From NCBI GenBank assembly GCA_000230955.3, contig CP007060.1:1674001-1738000 (forward strand): DNA of 64,000 nt. The letters run 5' to 3'. The notes beneath the pieces are model-generated. The model ran no database searches. It saw only the letters and a list, made by a program, of their open reading frames with translations, and was not told where the DNA came from. This document shows positions 17,444 to 25,741 of the stretch, one piece after another. The stretch is from Halobacterium sp. DL1 (GTDB lineage Archaea > Halobacteriota > Halobacteria > Halobacteriales > Halobacteriaceae). Each line of letters begins with the position of its first letter. The stretch's first letter is position 1. The position numbers and the translations under genes are program-made.

Positions 17444-18208
17444 ATGACAGACCGATTCTCCGTGTCCGGCACGGCAATCGTCACGGGCGCGTCGAGTGGC
17501 ATCGGGCGGTCCATCGCCGAGCAGTTCGCCGCGGACGGCGCGAACGTCGTCGTCTGCTCGCGCGAGCAGGAGAACGTCGACCCCGTCGCGGAGGGCATCC
17601 GCGACGACGGCGGGGCCGCGCTCGCCGTGGAGTGCGACGTCACCGACCGCGACGCCGTGGACGCGCTGGTGGACGCGACGGTCGGGGAGTTCGGTGGCCT
17701 CGACGTCCTCGTGAACAACGCGGGCGCGAGTTTCGTCGCCGGCTTCGACGACATCTCACCGAACGGCTGGAAGACCATCGTGGAGATCAACCTCACCGGC
17801 ACCTACCACTGCACGCAGGCCGCCGCGGAGCACCTGCAGGACGGCGGCGGGAGTGTCGTCAACCTCGCGAGTGTCGCGGGCCAGAGCGGCGCGCCGTACA
17901 TGAGCCACTACTCCGCCGCGAAGGCCGGCGTCATCAACCTCACGAAGACGCTGGCGATGGAGTGGGCAGGGAAAGGGGTGCGCGTGAACTGCATCGCACC
18001 CGGGTTCGTCGCGACGCCCGGCCTGGCGTCCCAGATGGGCGTCTCCGCCGACGACATCGACCGCGAGGAGGTCGACCGACGCATCGGCGTCAGCGAGGAG
18101 ATATCGGACGTGGCGCGGTTCCTCGCGAGTCCGGCAGCCTCCTTCGTCGTGGGCGAGACGGTGACTGCTGGTGGCGTCCCGCAGGGCGAGGAGGTGCCGT
18201 CGCAGTGA
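17444..18208 (+). CDS. Short-chain dehydrogenase/reductase (SDR)
   Basis: 254 residues, classical SDR: cofactor motif TGASSGIG at 14-21, NNAG at about 91-94, catalytic Tyr156-x3-Lys160 in SHYSAAKAG, and AGKGVRVNCIAPGFVATP after it. These features resemble 3-oxoacyl reductases and hydroxyacyl-CoA dehydrogenases. Start 17444 is preferred to 17417 because of the promoter spacing. Its TGA overlaps the GTG of the next gene (GTGA), so both are translated from one message. Confidence 0.87.
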   Translation: MTDRFSVSGTAIVTGASSGIGRSIAEQFAADGANVVVCSREQENVDPVAEGIRDDGGAALAVECDVTDRDAVDALVDATVGEFGGLDVLVNNAGASFVAGFDDISPNGWKTIVEINLTGTYHCTQAAAEHLQDGGGSVVNLASVAGQSGAPYMSHYSAAKAGVINLTKTLAMEWAGKGVRVNCIAPGFVATPGLASQMGVSADDIDREEVDRRIGVSEEISDVARFLASPAASFVVGETVTAGGVPQGEEVPSQ

Positions 18209-19209
18209 CCGACCGCACGGTCCACCTCCCGGTCGCCGCCCAGGAATCCCTCGACGACGTACTCGACATCGGCGTCCGCGCGGAAGAACTCGGCTACGAC
18301 CGGGCGTGGTTCCCAGAGACGTGGGGCCGGGACGCGGCCACGACGCTGGCCGCGCTCGCCGACCGCACCGAGGATATCGGCATCGGGACGAGCATCGTGA
18401 ACACGTACTCTCGCAGTCCCGCGCTCGTGGGCCAGACGGCCGCGACGCTCGACGAACACTCCGACGGTCGGTTCCGCCTCGGCCTCGGGCCGAGCGGGCC
18501 CGCGGTCATCGAGGGGTGGCACGGCGAATCCTTCGAGCGACCGCTCCGGCGTACACGCGAGTACGTCGAGGTCGTCCGGCAGGTGCTCTCGGGCGAGCAG
18601 GTCGACTACGACGGCGACCTGGTCCAGACCCGGGGGTTCCGACTCCGCCAGGACGCCCCGGAGCCGGCGCCCGAGATAGACGTCACCGGGATGGGACCGA
18701 AGGCCGTGGAACTCGCGGGCCGGTTCGCGGACGGCTGGCACGCGCTGATGTTCACCCGCGAGGGGTTCGCCGAGCGTCTCGGCGACCTGCGGACGGGCGC
18801 CGAACTCGGCGACCGCGACCCTGAGGACGTGCGGACGACGTTCGTGCTGCCGTGCTGTGCGCTTCCGGACGCGGACGCCGCGCGCAACCTCGCGCGCCAG
18901 CACCTCGCGTTCTACGTCGGCGGGATGGGGGACTTCTACCGGAACGCGCTCGCCCGACAGGGGTACGAGAAGCAGGCCCACGCCATCCACGACGCGTGGC
19001 AAGAGGGCGAACACAAGCGCGCGGTGGGCACCGTGAGCGACGACCTGCTCGACGCGCTGGCCGCCGTGGGGACGCCCGAGGAGGTCAAAGAGCGCTATGA
19101 CGAGTTCGCGGACATCGACGGTCTCGACGCCGTCGCCGTCTCCTTCCCGCGAGCGGCCGACCGCGAGGTCATCGACGCGACGATGCAGGCGCTCGCCCCG
19201 GAACGCTGA
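18205..19209 (+). CDS. LLM-class oxidoreductase, probably F420-dependent
   Basis: 334 residues from a GTG overlapping the SDR stop. It has the luciferase-like TIM-barrel pattern: AEELGYDRAWFPETWGRDA, GIGTSIVNTYSRSPALVGQTAATLDEHSDGRFRLGLGPSGP, and DVTGMGPKAVELAGRFADGWHALMFT. These match the methylene-tetrahydromethanopterin reductase-like group that uses coenzyme F420 in haloarchaea. Hydride transfer to an unknown substrate. Coupling to the SDR suggests both act on the same metabolite. Confidence 0.85.
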   Translation: MTDRTVHLPVAAQESLDDVLDIGVRAEELGYDRAWFPETWGRDAATTLAALADRTEDIGIGTSIVNTYSRSPALVGQTAATLDEHSDGRFRLGLGPSGPAVIEGWHGESFERPLRRTREYVEVVRQVLSGEQVDYDGDLVQTRGFRLRQDAPEPAPEIDVTGMGPKAVELAGRFADGWHALMFTREGFAERLGDLRTGAELGDRDPEDVRTTFVLPCCALPDADAARNLARQHLAFYVGGMGDFYRNALARQGYEKQAHAIHDAWQEGEHKRAVGTVSDDLLDALAAVGTPEEVKERYDEFADIDGLDAVAVSFPRAADREVIDATMQALAPER

Positions 19210-19276
19210 GGGAACCCGAGTCCCGTTTCCCGGGGTTTGACCCGCCTTTTTGCGAGTGGCCCGCCTACGACAAGCC

Positions 19277-20248
19277 ATGCAAGCAATCGAGGTCACCGAG
19301 TTCGGCGACGACGAGGTGCTGACGCGCGTCGAGCACGAGCGACCCGAACCCGGCCCAGGCGAGGTACTGATCGACGTCGAGGCGGCGGGCGTGAACTTCG
19401 CGGACGTGATGCAGCGCCGCGGCCACTACCACGGCGGCCCCCAGCCCTCGTACGTTCCGGGGATGGAGGCCGCGGGAACCATCGCCGCCGTCGGCGACGG
19501 CGCGGAACGTGAGGTCGGCGAGCGCGTCGTCGCGATGGTCGGCCGTGGCGCCTACGCGGAGTACGTCACGGCACCCGCGCTCGCGCTGTTCGACGTCCCT
19601 GAGTCGATGTCGTTCGCGGAGGCTGCGGGCTTCCCAGTCCAGTTCCTCACCGCCCACCACTGCCTCCACGACTGGGGCGAACTCGACGCCGACGAATCCG
19701 TCCTCGTCCACGCCGCCGCGGGCGGGGTCGGCACCGCGGCTGTCCAGCTAGCCGACCACCACGGCGCGGAGGTGTTCGGCACGGCGAGCACCGAGGAGAA
19801 ACTAGCGCTCGCCGAGCGACTCGGCTGCGACCACCCCATCAACTACACGGAGGTCGACTTCGCCGACGTCACCGACGACCTGACCGACGGCGCAGGCATC
19901 GACCTCGTCCTCGACGGCGTGGGCGGCGAGACGTTCCGGGAGAGCGTCGACGCGCTCTCGCACTTCGGCCGCGTCGTCGCCTACGGTGCAGCCTCGGGAG
20001 AGCCCGGCACCGTCGACACGGCGACGCTGCTGTTCGGCAACAAGTCCGTCGAAGGGTTCCACCTCGGCCAGGCGATGGAGCGCGACCCCGAGCGAATCTA
20101 CGAGGCCGTTCCCGAACTCTCCGCGCTGCTCCGCGACGACGTCCTCGAAGTCGTGGTCGGCCAGACGTTCGACCTCGCGGACGCCGCCGACGCCCACCGG
20201 GCACTGGAGAACCGCGAGACCACCGGGAAGGTCGTTCTCGAACCCTGA
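19277..20248 (+). CDS. Quinone oxidoreductase-like MDR enzyme (zinc-independent)
   Basis: 323 residues of the medium-chain reductase superfamily. GroES-like domain 1-120 with GPGEVLIDVEAAGVNFADVMQR, then a Rossmann domain with AAAGGVGTAAVQLADHHGAEVFGTAST. No zinc-ligand cluster is present, which fits the NADPH:quinone reductase branch. The C-terminus LENRETTGKVVLEP is typical. Gene starts 67 bases after the F420 enzyme and has its own T-rich upstream element (CCTTTTTGCG), so it may have a separate promoter. Confidence 0.87.
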   Translation: MQAIEVTEFGDDEVLTRVEHERPEPGPGEVLIDVEAAGVNFADVMQRRGHYHGGPQPSYVPGMEAAGTIAAVGDGAEREVGERVVAMVGRGAYAEYVTAPALALFDVPESMSFAEAAGFPVQFLTAHHCLHDWGELDADESVLVHAAAGGVGTAAVQLADHHGAEVFGTASTEEKLALAERLGCDHPINYTEVDFADVTDDLTDGAGIDLVLDGVGGETFRESVDALSHFGRVVAYGAASGEPGTVDTATLLFGNKSVEGFHLGQAMERDPERIYEAVPELSALLRDDVLEVVVGQTFDLADAADAHRALENRETTGKVVLEP

Positions 20249-20335
20249 CAGGGAAACCCAACTGACTGGAGCCGGGAGTACTGCGAGTCTTTGAGTTATC
20301 CGGACACTTTTCACCCTAGTAGACGACAGGTGTGT

Positions 20336-20695
20336 GTGAACAGACGATTCCGGCAAGTCGCCCTCGCTGCCCTCCTCGCAGTCCTCGTCGCGTCGGCGGG
20401 GTGCAGCGCGTTCGGCGGCGGCGCCACGACGAACCTCCTCCTGGTGAACAACGACGAGACCCAGCACGACGTCACCGTCGAAATCGTGCAGGACGGCGAA
20501 GCGCAGTACACCTCTGAGAAGACGCTGCCGGCGGAGGCCCAGGCAGACCTCCTGACGTTCGAGGGGTCGGGCGAGTACACGGTGGCCGTCACCGTCGACG
20601 GGACGACCACCGAACAGACTCACGAGTTCAGTAGCGACGACGACACGCTCTCCATCGGCGTCCAGAACGACGGTTCGGTCATCGTCGGCGGGTAG
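20336..20695 (+). CDS. Small secreted lipoprotein, unknown function
   Basis: 119 residues from a GTG (a second GTG lies two codons upstream). NRRFRQVALAALLAVLVASAGC is a short signal with lipobox VASAGC (Cys near residue 23), so it should be lipid-anchored outside. The rest is a single beta-rich domain (LLLVNNDETQHDVTVEIVQDGE ... YTVAVTVDGTTTEQTHEF), like small haloarchaeal Ig-like lipoproteins. It converges end-to-end with the MptE gene (adjacent stops). Confidence 0.7.
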   Translation: MNRRFRQVALAALLAVLVASAGCSAFGGGATTNLLLVNNDETQHDVTVEIVQDGEAQYTSEKTLPAEAQADLLTFEGSGEYTVAVTVDGTTTEQTHEFSSDDDTLSIGVQNDGSVIVGG

Positions 20696-21385
20696 CTACA
20701 CGCCGACCGACTCGATGTCGCCGCGCCGCCCGTCGAGGACGGCGAATCGCTCCCCGCGTCGCGTCTCCAGCCAGGAGAGCATGCGCTCGGCCCACGCCAG
20801 TTTCTTCGCCTTCTCCGCGTCCACGCTCTGGTCGTCGAAGTCCCACCCGGGGAAGACGAGTTCCGCTGCGCCGCAGTGGTCGGCGAGGAACGCCGCCCGG
20901 TCGCCGTCGGTGAATCCGCCGAAGTTCCGCACCGGGCCCGCGGGTTCGGCCTGCGTCGTGCCGAGGACGTGGGCGGCGTCGAACGTCGGAACGTGCTCGC
21001 GGACGGCGGGGACGTTGTCGCCGTGGGCGTGCGCGGCGACTGGGACGCCAGTTTCGGTGAGTCGGCGCGCTGTGTCGGGGTTCTTGTCGAGGTCGGTCAC
21101 CATCAGGTCGACGTCCACTCGCGCCTCCACGAGGACGTCGACGGCCGTCGAGGCAGCGAACACGCGGTCTGCATCGGCCGCGGCGTCCGTCTCGTCGGCG
21201 AGCGACGGCGCGCCACCGGTGATTGCGACCGTCGCTCCCGAACAGTCCAGTCGCGAGCTGTCGAACGGTTCGACGTACTCGGCGAGCACGTCGCGGGCGC
21301 GCTCGTCGGCGCTCCGCGGGTACCCGAAGTCGGCGAGTATCGTCTCGTACACCGGCTCCCAGTCGTCGAACTCCATGGTAGTCAC
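20696..21385 (-). CDS. mptE: 6-hydroxymethylpterin diphosphokinase MptE-like
   Basis: 229 residues of the DUF115 family: ITGGAPSLADETDAA, DLMVTDLDKNPDTA, AHAHGDNVP and NFGGFTDGDRAAFLA. In archaea MptE adds diphosphate to 6-hydroxymethyl-dihydropterin, the step before condensation with a p-aminobenzoate moiety. An alternative ATG lies three codons in (21376). The dihydropteroate-synthase gene lies immediately upstream on the same strand (122-base gap), the next enzyme of the pathway, which strongly supports this assignment. Confidence 0.85.
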   Translation of the reverse strand: MTTMEFDDWEPVYETILADFGYPRSADERARDVLAEYVEPFDSSRLDCSGATVAITGGAPSLADETDAAADADRVFAASTAVDVLVEARVDVDLMVTDLDKNPDTARRLTETGVPVAAHAHGDNVPAVREHVPTFDAAHVLGTTQAEPAGPVRNFGGFTDGDRAAFLADHCGAAELVFPGWDFDDQSVDAEKAKKLAWAERMLSWLETRRGERFAVLDGRRGDIESVGV

Positions 21386-21507
21386 TACTCGGTGGAATAA
21401 ATGAAAGATTCCGTGGTCCGAGCCGAGACGCCCCGCAAAGTACCCCTACCCGGCGGGAGTCCGGCTTCCAGTCCCGGCTTCTTGCCCCTCGGGTATAAGC
21501 TTTCCCG

Positions 21508-22623
21508 TTAGTTGCCAACTGTCTCCCAGGTGGCACCTAGCTCACCCAGGGCTCCGTCACGGCCTGCCAGCGCCGACGACGCGTCCCGCAGTCTATCGAC
21601 AGTTCCCGCGACGAACGCGGGGTCCTCGCCCGTGACGGCGACGCCGAACTCGGCGAGTTCCGCCCGCTCCGCCGGTCCGAGACCTCGAACTTCGTACGCC
21701 CGGGCCGTGGCGTCCGTCGCCGCGTCCGCGTCGCCGCCGAGTCGGTCGACGTGCCGCTCGGCCTCCCGCACGGTGGTCGCCTCCAGTTCCTCGACGTCGG
21801 CGGTGCGAGTCCGGTCGCGGGCGAACGCCTGCCCGACGAACGCGGCGTCCCGCGTCTCCGCCACGTCGTGGGTGCGGACAACGTGGGCGCCGCGCTCGAC
21901 AGCCATCGACGTCGCCGCCAGCGAGACCGGGAGCGCGTCCTCCGTCGAGCGGTCGGCGAGTTCGCGGAGGAAGTTCTTCCGGTTGATGGAGACCAGGATG
22001 GGGTAGCCGTGGCCGCGGAACTCCCGCAGTCGCTCGAAGGTCTCCCGGTCGTCTGCGGTGGTCTTGGCCTCCGACCAGCCGCCGAACGCGGGGTCGACGA
22101 TGGTCTTGTCCGTGAAGCCGTTGAGCGCGAGCGCGTCGTAGATGTCGTCGACCGACTCGACCGCGCCCGGTCGTTCGAGGTCCGGCGGGCTCGCCATCTT
22201 CGCGACGGCGACGTCGTGGGCCTCGCAGACCGCGGGCATCTCCGGGTCGGCGAAGCCGCAGATGTCGTTGACCATGTCGAAGCCCCGCGAGAGCGCCTCG
22301 TCGGCGACCTCGCTGTAGCGCGTCTCGATGGAGAAGACGGCGTCGCCCTCCACGCTGTCGATGGTCTCGACGGCCGTCTCGAGGCGGTCGAGTTCCTGCT
22401 CGGCGGAGAGCACCTCGAATCGCTTGTTCGCCGACTCCAGGCCGACGTCGACGATGTCCGCGCCCTCGCCGATCAGTTCCTCGTCGACGTACGCGGCGGC
22501 GTCCGCCGGGTCGTCGAAGACGCTCGGGTCGTACGGCGATTCCTTCGAGACGTTCAGCACGCCCATCACGCGGGGCGGGTGGTCGTCCCCGATGGGGAGG
22601 CCGGCGGCGTCGACCGTTCGCAT
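21508..22623 (-). CDS. folP: Dihydropteroate synthase-like protein with C-terminal extension
   Basis: 371 residues from ATG 22623. The TIM-barrel DHPS pattern begins with RVMGVLNVSKESPYDPSVF, then GADIVDVGLES, DMVNDICGF, and SINRKNFL (barrel about 18-285). The first motif deviates from the bacterial DSFSDGG form, as in archaeal homologues. The last about 85 residues (helical, ending RLRDASSALAGRDGALGELGATW) exceed the usual bacterial length of about 280. It would join pterin diphosphate to a p-aminobenzoate-type acceptor. Next to mptE, hence pterin coenzyme synthesis. Confidence 0.82.
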   Translation of the reverse strand: MRTVDAAGLPIGDDHPPRVMGVLNVSKESPYDPSVFDDPADAAAYVDEELIGEGADIVDVGLESANKRFEVLSAEQELDRLETAVETIDSVEGDAVFSIETRYSEVADEALSRGFDMVNDICGFADPEMPAVCEAHDVAVAKMASPPDLERPGAVESVDDIYDALALNGFTDKTIVDPAFGGWSEAKTTADDRETFERLREFRGHGYPILVSINRKNFLRELADRSTEDALPVSLAATSMAVERGAHVVRTHDVAETRDAAFVGQAFARDRTRTADVEELEATTVREAERHVDRLGGDADAATDATARAYEVRGLGPAERAELAEFGVAVTGEDPAFVAGTVDRLRDASSALAGRDGALGELGATWETVGN

Positions 22624-22686
22624 ACACCCACCGCGGGCCCGTGCGTGCATAGGCGATGCGGTTCCGGCGGCGCCGGCTTCAGGCGA

Positions 22687-22692
22687 CTTATG
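22687..22692 (+). promoter_or_regulatory. TATA element for the 22717 gene
   Basis: CTTATG is centred about 27 bases before ATG 22717, consistent with leaderless transcription of the following two-gene operon. Confidence 0.5.
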
Positions 22693-22716
22693 TGGCGGCG
22701 CTGCCAACACCCGGCA

Positions 22717-23256
22717 ATGACGAAGGTGAGCATCGGCTTCCGTGGGTGGCGCTTCGACGAGGACGAGGTGTTCGACGAGAGCGGCGACTACCGGCCGCTC
22801 GAGGAGATGAGCGAGGACACCCGCGAGCGCCTCGGCCGCCTCCCGGTGCTGGCCGACCAGCCCTGCGACGCCTGCTACCTGAGCGACGGCGACGACAACT
22901 CGCCGACGGCGGTGTACGGCGAACCCAACGCGGAGGTGCTGGTCTGCGACGACCACGAGGCGGAGTTCTACTACTGGTTCCTCGAGGACGGCGGCGACGA
23001 GCACCGCGGCACCGACGCCCTGCAGGACGCCTTCCACGAGTGGTTCGCAGCGGGCAACCGCGCCCCCGAGTGGTACGACGGTCCCGACCACGTGGAGACC
23101 GAACCCGAGAGCCTGCCCGAACCCGACCTCGACAACGTCGAGGCGGTGAACGTCGACCTGCCCGAGGACGAGCAGGCGAGCGTCGACCTGCGCGAGGTCG
23201 AGGAGAGCATCCGGGACGCGGACATCGAGATGGACTACCCGACCGCAGATGAGTGA
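22717..23256 (+). CDS. Acidic protein with CxxC...CxxH site, unknown function
   Basis: 179 residues. A probable zinc site is formed by C50-x2-C53 and C77-x2-H80 (DQPCDACYLSD ... VLVCDDHEAEFYYWF). The C-terminal third (about 115-179) is a highly acidic, probably extended tail (EPDLDNVEAVNVDLPEDEQ). No known family recognised. Its end overlaps the methyltransferase gene by eight bases, so a functional link with RNA methylation is likely. Confidence 0.72.
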   Translation: MTKVSIGFRGWRFDEDEVFDESGDYRPLEEMSEDTRERLGRLPVLADQPCDACYLSDGDDNSPTAVYGEPNAEVLVCDDHEAEFYYWFLEDGGDEHRGTDALQDAFHEWFAAGNRAPEWYDGPDHVETEPESLPEPDLDNVEAVNVDLPEDEQASVDLREVEESIRDADIEMDYPTADE

Positions 23257-23986
23257 GGGCGGCGGGAAGCGGAGCAAGCCGGCGGTCGCTGTGGTCGACG
23301 CCAAGACCGCCGGGAACGTGGGCACCATCGCGCGGGCGATGAAGAACTTCGGGTTCGAGGACCTCCTCCTCGTGGACCCGCCGTACCTCGGCCGGGACTC
23401 CGAGGCGTACGGCTTCGCCGGCCAGGCCCGCGAGGACGTGCTGCCGAACGCCACGGAACTCTCCTTCGACGAACTCGCCGAGACCTACCACACCGTCGGC
23501 TTCACGGCGGTGACGAACCAGGACGCGACGAAGCACGCCCGCTTCCCGTTCCGGACGCCCGCGGAACTCGGCGCGAGTCTCGCGGACGTCGAGTCGAAGA
23601 CGGCGCTCGTATTCGGCCGCGAGCGCGTCGGCCTCACGAACGAGGAACTCGAACGCATCGACGAGGTGTGTGCGATACCCGCGAGCGAGGAGTACCCCGT
23701 CCTGAATCTGGGGCAGGCCGCAACCATCGCGCTGTACGAACTCCGGGACCTGGCGATGGGCCGCGACCAGTTGCCGGACGTCGAACGCCACCGCGCGACG
23801 GAGGAGGAGATAGAGGCGTTCTACGAGCACGCCGCCGAGTTCCTCGACGCCGTCGACTACCCCGCGGAGAAGCGCGAGAAGACGCTGCGGATGCTCCGCC
23901 GGATGCTCGGCCGCACGCACCCGACCGGCCGGGAGATCAACACGGTCCACGGACTGCTGCGCCGCGCCGAGAACCGGATGGACTGA
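23249..23986 (+). CDS. SPOUT-family RNA 2'-O-methyltransferase, TrmJ-like
   Basis: 245 residues. The SPOUT knot motifs are clear: KTAGNVGTIARAMKNFGF near the N-terminus, ALVFGRERVGLTNEEL in the middle and PVLNLGQAATIALYEL. These match TrmJ-type enzymes that methylate the ribose of tRNA residue 32. The C-terminal about 75 residues (ERHRATEEEIEAFYEHAAEFLD) are a helical extension typical of TrmJ. The start overlaps the preceding zinc-site gene by eight bases. Confidence 0.88.
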   Translation: MSEGGGKRSKPAVAVVDAKTAGNVGTIARAMKNFGFEDLLLVDPPYLGRDSEAYGFAGQAREDVLPNATELSFDELAETYHTVGFTAVTNQDATKHARFPFRTPAELGASLADVESKTALVFGRERVGLTNEELERIDEVCAIPASEEYPVLNLGQAATIALYELRDLAMGRDQLPDVERHRATEEEIEAFYEHAAEFLDAVDYPAEKREKTLRMLRRMLGRTHPTGREINTVHGLLRRAENRMD

Positions 23987-24005
23987 GAGGCCGGACCTCG
24001 CCGCG

Positions 24006-24458
24006 TCACTCCCTGGGGCGCCGCTCGTACATGCTGATGGGCTTCATCGACGCCTTCACATCGCCGTCCTGGTTCGTCGTCGTGAGTTTCGTCCGGACGA
24101 TGCCGCGGCTCGGGTCACTCTCCATCGGGCGCTTGGATAGCACTTCGATGGTGACGGACAGCGACTCGCCGGGGAACGTGGGGTTCGGCCAGCGCAGTTC
24201 GTCCACGCCGATGGCGCCGAGACTCCCCGCTTCCGAGAGGTGTTCGTCGACGAGCAAACGCATCGACATCGCCGCCGTGTGCCAGCCGGAGGCCGCGAGG
24301 TCACCGAAGTGTGATTCCTCACGAGCACGCTCGGCGTCGACGTGGAACCACTGCGGGTCGTACTGCTCGGCGAAGGCGACGATCTCCTCCGCGGTCACCT
24401 CGTATGTGCCGAACTGCATCGTGTCGCCGACCGAGAGGTCCTCGTAGTAGACGGTCAT
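24006..24458 (-). CDS. MaoC-like hotdog dehydratase
   Basis: 150 residues with the R-hydratase/MaoC pattern: FAEQYDPQWFHVDAERARESHFG-type helix (here YDPQWFHVDAERAREESHFGDLAASGWHTAAMSMRLL) with the Asp and His of the active site, and LRWPNPTFPGESLSVTIEV. It would hydrate or dehydrate enoyl-CoA-type substrates. It converges on the methyltransferase gene with a 19-base gap. A palindrome lies 60 bases upstream (24519-24534). Confidence 0.87.
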   Translation of the reverse strand: MTVYYEDLSVGDTMQFGTYEVTAEEIVAFAEQYDPQWFHVDAERAREESHFGDLAASGWHTAAMSMRLLVDEHLSEAGSLGAIGVDELRWPNPTFPGESLSVTIEVLSKRPMESDPSRGIVRTKLTTTNQDGDVKASMKPISMYERRPRE

Positions 24459-24807
24459 GGCGTGGGCTTCGACGGTCGGGATGGTAGCTGTTGGGTTCGC
24501 GGCGGGTCAGTACGAGGGTACTGTATTCACAGTATCGCGGTGACGAATCGTAGCACGTAGGTGGAAGTTTCAGATGTATTTCACTCGAATCATCAACACA
24601 GGTAATTCCGGGGGAAGAGGGACGACCAGTCAGTAACTCCGTCGTATTCGGCGGTGAAATTGCCCAATTGCGGAGCTGGCGAACGACTCGGAGGTTGCTG
24701 ACGACATATCGAACGTACGACAGTACTACGGCATTCTGGGGGAACAATAACAATACATATCATACTCCTTATATCGATTCGTCGGACCTGACAGTCCGGC
24801 TGAACTA
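24459..24807. other. Divergent AT-rich intergenic region (349 bp)
   Basis: No open frame with protein-like composition is visible. It is clearly AT-richer than its flanks and holds a palindrome TACTGT-ATTC-ACAGTA (24519-24534) on the MaoC side and a run of A/T (AACAATAACAATACATATC, 24743-24761) plus a TATA element CCTTATAT (24767-24774) on the ferritin-like side. It therefore looks like two divergent promoters and possibly regulator sites. Confidence 0.6.
24767..24774 (+). promoter_or_regulatory. TATA element of the ferritin-like gene
   Basis: CCTTATAT, embedded in an A/T-rich run, lies about 38 bases before ATG 24808. Transcription would then start about 24797-24800, giving a leader of roughly 8-10 bases. 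Confidence 0.5.
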
Positions 24808-25614
24808 ATGACGGACTCAAACGAGACACCTGACGACGTCGCGAGGCGCATCGCTACCGCAGTACGTGACCAACTGAACGAAGCCGACCCGTCCCGGCGG
24901 GGGTTCCTCGGCAAGACAGCTATCGCCGGCGGTAGCCTCCTCGCACTCGGAACTGGCGTCGGCGCCGCGAGTTCTGACCACGGGGACGAGGGGGACGGTG
25001 GGTCGTCGGCAGCGTTCGACGACACCGAAGGCACCGACCTCGACGTCCTGAACTACGCGCTCACGCTCGAACACCTCGAGGACGCACTCTACCAGCAGGG
25101 CATCGAGATGTTCGACGAGGGGGACTTCGCCGACTCCAGTACACTCGAAGACGCCCCCGAGGGGCAGGTCGCCGAGGTCTACGAGTACGTCCAGACCGCC
25201 GGCGAACAGGAGTCCATCCACGTCGAGACACTCTCGAAAGCCGTCTCGTTCCTCGGTGGCGAGCCTGTCGAACCCGCAGAGTACTCCTTCGGCGTCGACT
25301 CGGTAGACACCTTCCTGGCGACCGCCGCTGCGATAGAGAACGTGGGGGTGTCTGCGTACGCGGGTGCTGCCCCATTCGTGGAGAGCCCCGACCTGCTGGG
25401 CGTCGCGCTCGCGATCCACAGCGTCGAGGCGCGCCACGCCGCCGTCCTCAACAACGTCGTCGGCGAGCCGCCGTTCCCGAACGCCTTCGACCCGGCACGT
25501 TCCCAGGAGGAGGTTCTCGAGGCTGCGGGCCCGTTCTTCGCGAGTAGCGCGGAGGAAAGCGACGACGGTGACGGCGGCGATGGAGACAACAGCTCGGCCC
25601 AGTCTCTCATCTAA
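24808..25614 (+). CDS. Tat-exported ferritin-like domain protein
   Basis: 268 residues. The N-terminal 20 residues precede a Tat signal RRGFLGKTAIAGGSLLALGTGVGA (R30-R31 region). The mature part is a four-helix ferritin-like bundle with candidate metal ligands in NYALTLEHLEDALYQ, GEQESIHVETLSKA, and IHSVEARHAAVLNN (Glu and His placed as in the family). The C-terminus is a Ser/Asp/Gly linker. The group resembles desiccation-related PCC13-62 proteins; their function is unsettled. Exported and metal-binding is the safe reading. Confidence 0.82.
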   Translation: MTDSNETPDDVARRIATAVRDQLNEADPSRRGFLGKTAIAGGSLLALGTGVGAASSDHGDEGDGGSSAAFDDTEGTDLDVLNYALTLEHLEDALYQQGIEMFDEGDFADSSTLEDAPEGQVAEVYEYVQTAGEQESIHVETLSKAVSFLGGEPVEPAEYSFGVDSVDTFLATAAAIENVGVSAYAGAAPFVESPDLLGVALAIHSVEARHAAVLNNVVGEPPFPNAFDPARSQEEVLEAAGPFFASSAEESDDGDGGDGDNSSAQSLI

Positions 25615-25741
25615 ACCGTCGACAGTCCGCAGCGGCGTCCCTCCCCGTCCGGACGCAGGCACGCCGTCCGACCTGGCCCCGCAGATTCCTGTTCGTCTGG
25701 CGAATCGAGGGGCACAGCAGACCCGGTTCGTGGTTCGACGG

